From contig KQ964263.1 in the NCBI GenBank assembly GCA_001566295.1, positions 372,001 through 436,000 of the forward strand: DNA of 64,000 nt, in the 5' to 3' direction. Of this stretch, positions 32,541 through 42,503 are shown piece by piece. The translations under genes were made by a program, and so were the position numbers. Source of the DNA: Microdochium bolleyi (lineage: Eukaryota > Ascomycota > Sordariomycetes > Xylariales > Microdochiaceae). Position 1 is the stretch's first letter. Every line of letters begins with the position of its first letter. The notes beneath the pieces were generated by a model, which was given only the letters and a program-made list of their open reading frames with translations, did no database searches and was not told the DNA's origin.

Positions 32541-33146
32541 ATGGCAGACCCCCCAAGCCCGGAATCACCCTCGAAAGCGCCTGCCGCCGACTCGCCGGGC
32601 CAAGACCAGCCGCCTCCTGACCCTGTAGCGAGGCCAGAGCCGCGTCCATCGGTATACATTGCTTCCCTCGAGGCTTCAGGCCCCAATTTCATGGAGACAG
32701 CCCTCTTCATTCCGCAACTCGAGCCCCGTCGTGGCCCCAAGTGGTACTTTTTCTACGGCACTCTCACCAACCCGGACATGCTCAAGCACATCCTCGATCT
32801 GGAAGAGACACCAGTCTTGCGACCCGCCGTTCTCATCGGCTACGCTCTCACGAACTGGGGCCAGTACAAGGCCCTCGTCAATGGGGAGCCCGACCAGCCC
32901 GTCGACGGGTTTGCGTACTCAGTCCAGACCAAGGACGACGAGGCCAAACTGGCGCGGTACGAGACGAGCGCGTACGAGGTCCGGGCTTGCAACATCACAT
33001 TCAAGGACGCCGAAGAGCCCCAGGAGTCTCGAGGCTACACTTTCATGTATGCAGGAGATGAGAGCGCATTGAAGGGGGAAAGGTTCGACCGGACGCTGTG
33101 GGAGAAGCAGATGGGCGTGGTGCTACCTGATAGCTGGAGAAGCTAG
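32541..33146 (+). CDS. AIG2-like gamma-glutamyl cyclotransferase, 201 aa
   Basis: Single exon. After a disordered Pro/Ser-rich 60 residues, YFFYGTLTNPDMLKHIL provides the YGTL nucleotide-like binding loop (residues 72-75) of the gamma-glutamyl cyclotransferase fold. LIGYALTNWGQYKALV, VDGFAYSVQT and LARYETSAYEV follow; the YET glutamate is the expected general acid/base. Family enzymes release 5-oxoproline from gamma-glutamyl amines or isopeptide products. Next to a divergent amidoligase, it may undo or trim gamma-glutamyl amide products made by its partner (inference from the known neighbourhood association). Likely cytosolic. It ends 120 bp from the convergent deaminase gene. Confidence 0.88.
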   Translation: MADPPSPESPSKAPAADSPGQDQPPPDPVARPEPRPSVYIASLEASGPNFMETALFIPQLEPRRGPKWYFFYGTLTNPDMLKHILDLEETPVLRPAVLIGYALTNWGQYKALVNGEPDQPVDGFAYSVQTKDDEAKLARYETSAYEVRACNITFKDAEEPQESRGYTFMYAGDESALKGERFDRTLWEKQMGVVLPDSWRS

Positions 33147-33265
33147 ATTTCAGATCTTCACCAGAACTTCCAAAACCGTGGCGCAAGGGAGTGTGATCAA
33201 TGAAAGAGAAATCGTGGTACTCTTAACAATAAGCTTCCAAAATGAAAGTCGCGCCACAATCTACT

Positions 33266-35327
33266 CTAATCCCCAGCCTGGGTGACCAAGTCTGGGCGAC
33301 GACGAAGAAGTCGTACAATTTGACCACGACCGACACCGACGTATACGGAGCCGCTTTCATCTTCCTGGACTGTGACCTCGGCTCCTGCGGCAAGATCTTC
33401 GTCCGCAAGAACAACCTGGCCCCGAGTGACATCTTGCGTTCCCTCGCTTGGTCCCACCTGCTCAGACCTGAGGAGCGTGATTTCATATGATGTCGCAGAT
33501 CGTAGCGGTCCTGATTCGATTTTTTCTTGCCGCTCTGTGACATTGTCGCGTGGCCCGCGGCTGATCGGGTTGTCTACTAGAATTTCTAGCACCCCAGCCC
33601 GCACGAAAAGGCCACCATCACCCGGCAGTGGGTTGTAGTCATACGGCTGCCCCCGGTCGAGGATGATTATCTCGTGCCGCCTGTTCCGTGGCGGCTTTCT
33701 GTGTACCACTTCTCCATCAGGTTGTGTGTTATCTGGCACCCGGAGAAAAGTCTCTGGCGTGACTTCTGACGGAGCCGGTGAGTTTTGTTGGCTCACAGAT
33801 GACACATTCCGGGTCCCCGGCAGTCCAGATGGTGGTAGGTGCAGAGTCGACAGAGATTGACTGAGCATGGTCAGCGTGCTCTCATTCGGTTGCGGATACA
33901 CCGTCCTCTCGCCACGCTGAAGCAGAGCACGTACAGACTCAGCGACCTGGCGACGGAGCCTGGCAGCCATCTGTGCCACGATGCTGTCTGTCAGTGAGGA
34001 GCCGGGGATATGTGGCTGTCTCCAGCCAGGATACAGCACACCGTGGCACCGCGGTGTGAACATCTTGCCGTGCGCGTCGACGAAAATGTTGCACAGCCAG
34101 CATGCGTCCTTGCTGGAGCATACTGCTCTGGGCATCAACGGGATTGTGTCCTTGTTGAGCTCATAAAAGTAAGCCAGCTGAACTTCCGCGTGGATCTTCG
34201 ACTCGCCCAGTGTCTTCGACAGTCTCTGGCGAAACTGGGCGTCGGCGGCTGGTGCAGTGGTCTGCAATATGTTATACATCCTCTTGACTGTCTTGGTCTT
34301 GTAAATCTCTGGGAAAGTAGCCAGGTTGATTGTTTCGATGAAAAGAGGGATTTTCGGTGTTGCGCAAGGCTCGCGACCGTGAAATCGCTCCGGTAGGTTG
34401 ATCTGGAGCGCCTGCAGTTGGCGATATGCAGCGTTGTCTCTCGCTCGACGCGAGAACCATCGTGCAAGCTCGCGATACCTGGAGACCTTGTTTACCTTGT
34501 TTTTAATGCTGACTTTTGCTGTCGGTACCAGCTGCGTGTCAGGTATGCTGGCGAGGATTCTGTCCAAGTTGGTGCTGTCTTTGAAGTGGCAGATGGCAGC
34601 GACGATACCTTTCAGCGATTCGATAGAGCGGTGATCTTCCCAGCGCGTGACTGATTTCGACACCTCACGAGCCCCGGCTAGGAACCCTTGTTTGCTTTCT
34701 GACATCTCTGTATCGTCTGTCTTCGCTGCTGCTTCGATTAATGCTCTGACACCCTCAAGGGCCCTGACAAATGGCTGCTTCTGCTTCCTTCCGGCAGTGG
34801 TCTTTCGCGATGCTAGACCTAGCCGGGTCAAGATGCGTTCCGAGCACATCTCGATGATCAACGTAAATATATGTTCTTCAAGAGGCCATGTTTCGTCTGT
34901 GAGAAAAACATTATAAGTCAGTAAAGTGCTGAGTGCCTAAGGTAGTCGCGGTAGGTTGCTTACTCCCAGCAGCCATCAAGTCGAAAATCTTCTGTAGACC
35001 AGCAAGGGCATTCTTAAGCAATTGCGTGCCGCTGTTTGTCGCCAGCCTGATGTTAAGCGCCACCCTTCGAACGTCCTGCTCGACACACACGGCAGGTATG
35101 CAGTTCGGATCTTCCTGGGCGTAGGCAAGAAACGCGACATTCCTCGCCAGCCGGCACTCATCCTCAAATGTGAGCATGTAGCCATCGGTTCGTTGATGAA
35201 TATGCGACGGATTGTTCGGGAATGGCGCTGAAATGACAGCTTTGTCGTGGCCGCCATGAAGGACGCACAGTGCCGCAATGTCCATCGCGCATGACAGCGT
35301 GCCTGATGCCCGAGCTCGCTGCGCCAT
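33266..35327 (-). CDS. OTT_1508-like deaminase family protein, two exons, 664 aa
   Basis: Exon 1 is 34964-35327 and exon 2 is 33266-34896. The 67-nt intron has donor GTAAGC, a TACTGAC branch and acceptor CAG; joining gives A|AC in frame. The catalytic core shows KIHAEVQLAYFYELN (HAE at 357-359, zinc His and proton-shuttle Glu) and SSKDACWLCNIFV (Cys 387 and 390), then GKMFTPRCHGVLYPGWR. This HAE...CxxC order is the cytidine-deaminase-like zinc site of the OTT_1508 family, which is expanded in filamentous fungi. Substrate is unknown (nucleic acid or small molecule). The C-terminal third is polar with a final GQIVRLLRRR. The start at 35327 is the first ATG in the frame; the frame is open a little further upstream, so a short extra exon is possible. 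Confidence 0.82.
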
Positions 35328-35804
35328 GACGATTGAGGCAGCTTTTCGTCTGCCAGTGTGTGATTCATGCCATAGCCACTACGCAGGCGCAGGTCCAGAA
35401 GGCAAGAGGAAGAAGAGCGAGGGGAAGCCCGAGAGGAAACCCGAGACCAATATGGATGCATTGTGCTGAAAGTGGCGCGGCTTGGCTGTCGGCCTCCCGC
35501 AGGCAGAGCATGTGACGCCATTTGCCCAAATCTGCCTTGCATGTTGGCAGCTGACAGCCTCTCTGGAACAAAGACCCCAAGCGAGGGGTCTTGCTAGATG
35601 ATCCGTGCATTGCTTTCATATCAGTCAGGTCACGACGCACTTGTGCATGCTGGGCGAGGAAGTCCTGCGCATGTTTTGGGAGGAGCCGGCCAAGTCAAAC
35701 TCTGTCGCACTTCCGACACTCACGAGCACATGTCTGATGCCTATGACTGAAGGAATCTGAAGAAAATTAAAAGAGCCACGCTCACGGCATCATGCGAGAG
35801 CGCT
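35328..35804. other. Intergenic spacer, no gene seen
   Basis: About 480 bp between the deaminase start and the rhodopsin-like gene stop. Holds the deaminase promoter; nothing else recognised. Confidence 0.45.
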
Positions 35805-37369
35805 CTACTTGCTCCGCGCCTTCTTGACGTTCTCTTCCCCATCAAAGATCCACTCCTGGCTGTCCGCATCAGACGAGGTGTTGTTCACAAACCTCGGCGC
35901 CGTGCTGCCCATAGCCTCGTTGTTGACCGTGACCTCCCTGCTCACGCCGATGGCGTTGGCTGGTACACTATCACCGGCTCCCTTCTGATTTTTCGAGGCA
36001 CTGACCCAGACATTGTTCTTCAGCGCACTCTCCACATGCCTGCCGCCCGCGGCTGCGGCAGCAGCGGGCTCGAAGCCGTGATCCTTGTCGAAGGTCTCGA
36101 TGCTGCTCGCGTGCTGCTGGCTGTCCTTGCGCTTGACAGAGGACAACTGCTCGAAGGCGAACGACTCTGGACCGCCCACCGTCCGACGTCCGGTGCGCTG
36201 GCCGTACTGGGCGTACGACCGACGGTTGTGGCTCCGCTGGGAAGAGCCGAAGATCTGTGGGAGGAGTCTGGCCAGGACGGGTTTGACGCCGGTCAGGCAC
36301 GCGCAGATGATGCCGAGGTTCACTTCGAGGACCGAGCAGATCCAGATCGGTATTCCGTTCCCTGAAAGAGAGGTGGTGGTCAGCAATGAGGCTTTGGGGC
36401 CCCTGGGGATGTTTGATTTGCAGCTCACATAGAGTATCTCCTCCAACAAAGACTTGAGACAGGTAGTAGATGCGCATGATGCCGACCACACACACGATCA
36501 GGCCCATGGAGAAGAGCGCCACGAGGCCGAGGCGCTGCTGGGTGGGAAGCTGCAGCGCCCAGAGGGGTCGAATGGGCCAGCTTGAACGTGTGAGGAACGT
36601 CAGACTTCGATGAACAGAAGCAGTACCAGAGAAGATGGACAAGCTTTCTGTTCCAGGCAGTACTTACAGATAGACGACCACGTCAATCACGCTGTTCAGC
36701 GAAGCATTAACGAATATTGTAATGTTCGTATCCCAGCATTGGGCCCCCGGGATTGTGTGATCCCAGTAGGCCTGGATGGGCCGACACTCTGCTAGCGATA
36801 GGACGAGGCAGAGGACGCTGTAGAGTACGACGAAACCGGTCATCGTGTAGCAGAAGATCCTGTTGCCGTGGCTCGGGAAGAGGCTCAGGTAGGACCAGCA
36901 GATCGACACCTTGGTCAGGCCGACTGCGGTCGGGTATATCAGGTCGTTTGCATATACTATCTGGAGAACATGTCGCCCCTGTCAGCTCGGGGACGGGCAG
37001 AGAATGCGGGCAGGTAGGGCAGGCGACTTGTTACCTGCAAAATGTGAACCATGTTTGATGGGTCGGCATCCGCCAGGCGCAGCCCGAGGCCATAGTTGAG
37101 TGCTACGAGGGGCATTGCCGTCGCGGCGATGCTGAAGATGAGAGCCACGAGGATTATCCAGTCATCTGTGCGCAGGATCTTGCGCAGAACGCCTTTGCCA
37201 TAGAAGCGGATCGAGACGACTGCAAAGTGTCAGAAAAGCGCAGTCGGGGTGTGATGTGTAATGAAGTCCGGAGCATCGGCCACTCACAGGTAACAGACAG
37301 AATCAACAGCGAAATGCACACACCACTGATCAGTGGTGAGCGAGACTCCGGCGTGTCGTTGGGATCCAT
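35805..37369 (-). CDS. Fungal rhodopsin-domain (PTH11-related) integral membrane protein, five exons, 422 aa
   Basis: Exons are 37288-37369, 37035-37219, 36668-36960, 36429-36580 and 35805-36361. All four introns are GT...AG and all junctions preserve frame. The product has seven hydrophobic segments: SGVCISLLILSVT, DDWIILVALIFSIAATAMPL, a TM after DLIYPTAVGLTKVSICW, FCYTMTGFVVLYSVLCLVL, SLNSVIDVVVYLWPI, LGLVALFSMGLIVCVVGIMR and IPIWICSVLEVNLGIICACL. Motifs LTK-x-S-I and W-x2-IE-x-N-like (ICSVLEVNLGI) fit the fungal rhodopsin-like family, often annotated as PTH11-like or SAT20-like. The tail is about 130 residues, cytosolic, with Ser/Asn and basic residues. Ligand unknown. The ATG at 37369 (MDPNDTPESRSP) was used because the frame upstream has no ATG. 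Confidence 0.87.
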
Positions 37370-38274
37370 GTCGAAGCGATCGGCGTCGTTCTTCAGCACC
37401 AAAGCAGCATTGGGAGAATCATCAACCAGACGCTTTCACCAGCTGCAGCGGAAAAGGACCTGACCGGTTTTAATATCGTACTGAGAACTGCCGAGACGGT
37501 GCCCTGCACAGCACAGTCATGCCCTACGTCCAGACTTTCGCAGGGAGTGTCCCTGCGGCAGAGATCTCCTCCCAGGGTCCTGGCGCGGCATGCGTGTGAC
37601 AGATTATCCGATTCGCCGCCACCACGTTAGGACCTGGTTTCGGGGAAACCTTAAAACTTTCACACACGGCATGGATGTTCGTGTTGTCCGGCTCGGGTCC
37701 CAGACCCGCGCGCTATCATGCATTCCATCTCCCGTCTGCTGGCTCAATGTGACCACTGCCGTCCCTGCCCGGGGGTTCATTTCGCGGCCCGCATCTGGGA
37801 ATTTGCTCACGCCATGACCAGATGTTGCTGCCACTAGTGGCTAGAGGAACAGGGCATCGAGCCGCACGCCACCAACAACTAGACCTGTCGGCTGAGAGGG
37901 CGCGATGTCGGAAATACAAGGATCTCAGGGGCCGTTTGTGCAAAACCTGTTGTCCCAACAAGTGGATTCGTGCGCTCGGGAATCGACCATCGGTCTGGGT
38001 AGCGGCTCGAGACCAAAAGTAGATGAGAGCGTCGTGAGGCACACAAAGGTCCTCCTTGCTCTCTGTACCTCGAGTGCACGCCAGAGTATTGCCATGCTAG
38101 GGTATTCCTCTGGTTCTCTAAGTCGCCGCAGATTGTTAATATGTTGCTAACAAATACACTCTCTCAGTGCACTGTATCGAATAGACCTCGTCAACCCTGG
38201 TTGCGCAAAAGGACGCAGCATAATTCCACAGGGGCCGCGCTAGCTGATAAAGCACTGCTGGGCATCGCTGGGCG

Positions 38275-38329
38275 CAGATGCTTGATTGTCTGGGCACTGC
38301 TGGGCACAGATGCTTGATTGTCTGGGCAC
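38275..38329. repeat. Direct repeat, 23 bp with 32-bp period
   Basis: Copies at 38275-38297 and 38307-38329 are identical (CAGATGCTTGATTGTCTGGG followed by CAC) and separated by TGCTGGGCA, itself related to sequence before copy one (GCACTGCTGGGCA). It is a small tandem duplication. Confidence 0.9.
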
Positions 38330-40727
38330 AGGGGTCAGAACACTGCACTAGCTGCCCACAATGAATCGGCCCGGAGCAACGGCAACGAAGCCCACGAGTG
38401 ACGGCACGTCGAACGAGAGCTCGGATCTGGGAAGCGGCTGGATCAAGGCCGACAGCTACACGTGCAGAAGTGCCTGGCGTCGTCCTGTACGCGACCAGGC
38501 TTTGGCTGGTCTGGCCTTTTGTGGAGCCTGTAAGCATCCTGGACACAGGGCTGAGGGCCTGGGTCACAATATTGGATGAAGGCACCACCAAAGGGGAGGG
38601 AGCCATCCGGGCCTAGCCTGCAGGAAGAAACTTCCCTTGGTAGTGTCCTGCAGGTGGGCAATCGCAGTGAATCAAGGTAAGGGAACCGTGATGACAACGA
38701 TGTCCGGATTCCTTCTAGAATGGTTCGACAATCTGCAACAGGGGCGGTATGCTCTCTATCGCCCAATTCTCTGCCTCCCGAGGACCGTCGGAACAGTGGC
38801 GGAATTGGATCACACGAGCCCTGCCTTCCAGCAACCATGTTATCTTCCCTGGTTGACTAGGCTAGTGAAGTGCCAGGCAGATGATAATTATTCGGTGTTT
38901 CGCGGACAGAGTCGAGTGCTACGCCAGTAACGAAGGCATTGTCTTCCAGAAGGCTTGGGTCTGGTCGATCATTCGCCGCAGATGCAGCACGGTCGGTTGG
39001 TTACCTTCCAAAGCTGGCCGAGCTAGAACGTCTGTGGCGTGGAGCAAGCGTACTCGCCATGCTCAACGAGCTAGCAAGGCTGGCTTGGCCAGCCTGCAGT
39101 CTAGGTACTCCGGACAAGGCTCAAGCGAGGGCGAAAGATCAACACTGGGGTGCATGCTGCCATGCTGCGTGAGCTTGGCGTGTGAGAAGAAGCTTATTTC
39201 GCTTGCGTAAAAGCTTAATGTAGGTTCTTGGACCTGGTGGTGGTGGCGCACGACATCTCACGCAGGGGCCACAGAAAGCGCGTGTTGATCTGATGGCAAG
39301 GAGATTGGTTCCACTGGCGGCTTTGATCTTTCCCAATGAGGTGTTAGGCCATCCGTAGGTTGATCGTTAGCTCGCCTGGTCTTGGCCCAGCGCTGTGGCC
39401 CGGCTGGATGAACCGGTCCGGTTAAATAAGGTTGTCTCGACCGGGAAGCAAGCAGCCTTCAGGTGCTGACCCTAGCCTCAGGCGCTAACGTTTGGTCGAC
39501 AACGGCCACGCCGAGGACCGCCCATGCGCGCTTCAGATCAATTAAGCGGCGGCAACATGCGTCAGAATGACCCGGATCCAGAACCGCGCGAGAGGAACAA
39601 GGGGGTTTTCGCCAGGATCAGATAGGTCCAAGCTTCAGTTAAGCGTACCACCACACACTTCGAAATCGCATGATGCATCAACTTCGCCAAAGCATTAGTC
39701 TCGGCATGTGTAGAGTGTCTCAAATCAACGACAGGGGTGTTCGGTACGGGTGTTCGGTAGATGCTCACCGCACACTGCGTACATGGACACAGCCGCAGGA
39801 CAAGCAGTTGCTGGGAAGTTCAGCCAGCCAACAGCCGAAGTAGCAACCAGAAACTCCCGGACAAAACTACACCTGCTGCGCAGTCCGTGTGAGAATGTCA
39901 CCGAAAAGTGAGTGCGCTAAGCACACCAATAATGATCTTGCAAACATAGTCTGTGAGGTTGTTGATGAATCTGTCGAGCCTGCTCAGCGCGAAGTAGAAG
40001 CCCTGCTTGCACGGCACCAAACAGTTCTCCAGCGTGGCCACCTCCCCCTTGCCAACGATGAACTGCTACGCTGTTTTTCGTAGCATTTCACCTGAGCAGC
40101 GCCAAATGAGGCTCGACATTTTTCATTACGACGATCTCGCATGATCTGATGGCGCAGAATACTCGCCGCCAAAGCAACACTGAAATTGCTAGTTTCTCCC
40201 GGGTCATCGCTTTGGCTTCCTTCAAGCTCCTCGATCATGCCTCGAGATTCATTATCAAATCTTCAATTGGCGGTCGCGATCGCCGGGCTGGCCACTGTTG
40301 TCGAGGTGCCCGCGACATCCGTGGGGCGTAGCAATGGTCTTGCCCTGCTCCGTGCTTGTGCAACTTGTAGCAGTGATAACGACGGGCGTGGCAGGCCGCA
40401 GTCAAGTCTACGGCTTCTTTCTGTGAGATATATCTTGGCAACAAAGGCTTTCACAATGTCGAGCGATCCCTATCGAGAAGTTCGGGGCACCGGCCCGATC
40501 TGCCACAAGCCGTGCGGGATCTACATGGTCCTAGAACTTGCAAGCACACGTCCGAACAGGGACTCTCGCGGCGCCTAGGACAAGTCTGAGCGCCTCATAG
40601 GCAGACGGCAGACGGGCACAACACGGGATGTGCCCAGGAGAAAGGAAGCAACAGGTCTTGGCAGCGTCGTGTCTGACTAGTGGTGGACGTTGATTCGGCT
40701 GGAGTCTTGCCTTGACCTTGCCCACCC

Positions 40728-40756
40728 GACCAACAACATGCGGACCAACAACATGC
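40728..40756. repeat. 15-bp tandem direct repeat, two copies
   Basis: GACCAACAACATGC occurs at 40728-40741 and 40743-40756. Confidence 0.9.
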
Positions 40757-40963
40757 AGGTTGCAACACGGGTCTATCGTTCTGCATGGCTATGAGTTCTG
40801 AGGGGTACCTGCCGGGGGCTTGCACTTGTACAGTCCAACATCCACCAAAGCAAGGTGAATCACATTACTCTTTCCCACGGACTAGGTGGCTCCTGCTGTG
40901 TGCCAGTCTTCACTTCGCCAAAGTCCATTCTTCCAACCATCGACAACAACTCCAGCCTCGATC

Positions 40964-42209
40964 ATGAGTCCCCACCGACCAGCGAGCACGCTCACCCAAC
41001 AGGGCCGCCCGGTAGCCCCCCGAGCCACAACCGAGCCGCCGACCACGAAGTTGTATCCTCGATCAAACCTCGGTCCCCTCACGGCGCAAAGCGTCCCTAG
41101 CGAGCAACACTCGTCTTGTCGATACGCATTCCAAACTTGCGAGAAGTGCGTCCTCGGCGGCGGCTGGGAGGCCCAGAGATGTTCTAGGGACATCACTCTC
41201 GACAACACTGCGTGCTGGCCGGAGACAAAGGGAGGCGTCACGGTTCCGACGCACGCGCTGTCCGGCTGGGGCATGTACTCGCCAGGGATTGTGTGTCCGT
41301 GGGGCTTCACGTCGGCCGCCGAAGCAACGTACGGCCGGGGAGGTTTCCCTTTCCAGTACCCCCTGACCTCGGACGAGATGGCCGTGGCATGCTGTCCTAC
41401 GCCAGGTAGCCTTGGTGAGATTAACTTCCTGAGACGGGCAACTTTCGAATCACTCCCCAGCTAATCGTGTCGTGCGTCCTGCACTTCTTTCTCCCTATAC
41501 AGGTGGTGGTGACTTTGTGCCCATACAGGGCCTAGACAGGGTTCAGACCTGCCGGATGCTTGCGAGGAGCGGCGCTGTCGTCACCATGGCGAGCTGCTCG
41601 GCATCTGACCAGATCTCGCTCACCACTCTCACTCTCCCCTACACACCACCTGCGTTCTATCCCATCTCGGTGATCGAGATTTGGGTGCCATTGATACAGG
41701 TCGTATGGCGCAGCTCAGACGTGCCGCCGGGCATGACGGCTCCGAACGGCGAGCACGCGCTACAAACTACCCTGCCTGGGAACGCCAGTGGCACAACCGA
41801 TTCTGGCCCTGCCAGTAGCAACACCAGCAGCGCTGACGGTTCTGATAATATGGGCAATGCCGGCGGGCTGCCGACAGGCGCACAGGTCGGCATAGGGATC
41901 TCCGTTGGCATCGTCGGACTGACGCTGATACTCGCTGCGTGGTACCTCTGTGCTGTGTGGTACCGCCGGCGCGCGGCGCAGACAACGACAGGCCCTTCTT
42001 CTCACAGCGAAATCGAGGAGCTTGATACAAGCCCTAGGACGGACTACCGCGACGATGTGGCGGAAGTCGAGGCCACAGGCATAGCACAACTCGATGACGA
42101 CCACGGTCATGGCGCTGGGAGGCACGACTGGCACAAGGGGCACATGGCCAGTGATGCCAGGAACCGGCCTGGGCCGCCGGCCGAGTTGGCAGGTCAGCAA
42201 GTCTCGTAA
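40964..42209 (+). CDS. Type I single-pass membrane glycoprotein-like protein, two exons, about 385 aa
   Basis: Exon 1 is 40964-41414 and exon 2 is 41503-42209; the intron uses donor GTGAGA and acceptor ACAG (an alternative donor at 41406 also keeps frame and removes three residues). The ectodomain has paired cysteines (SCRYAFQTCEKC, RCSRD, ACWPETKGG, VCPWGFTSA, ACCPTPG, TCRML, SCSAS). A Ser/Thr/Asn-rich stalk with sequons follows, then one helix (GIGISVGIVGLTLILAAWYLCAVW), RRRA and an acidic/His-rich tail. This is a common ascomycete surface-protein layout with an SKG6/AXL2-like membrane anchor. No clear signal peptide was seen at the chosen start, so the true N-terminus may differ. Function unknown; a wall-sensor role is speculative. 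Confidence 0.7.
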
Positions 42210-42503
42210 TCATTGCGGAGGCGACCCTCTTGCACATATCATTTCCCGACTGTTGGGGGCCCAAGGAACTATAGCATATTAAACAACTATGTTTCAAGCT
42301 CCAAGTGCAAGGCATGATACATGACAAAGAAACTTGAATCCAGCCGTCTTCTGGCAAGTGTCATAGACACGCGAGATGTGATACTGATCTACTCCAATTA
42401 TCTCATGCCATGTGACTTGTCCGCAGTGGCTGATTGCTGGTGATGGGGTTCGCAAGCAGGGGTAGCCCGAGCAGATGTTTCGCAAGGCAGCAACCAGTGG
42501 TAG

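Larger units (their letters stand above)
37370..40963. other. Gene-poor region of 3.6 kb
   Basis: No gene could be supported. Short frames on both strands lack motifs. Contains two short direct repeats (38275-38329 and 40728-40756). Confidence 0.4.
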
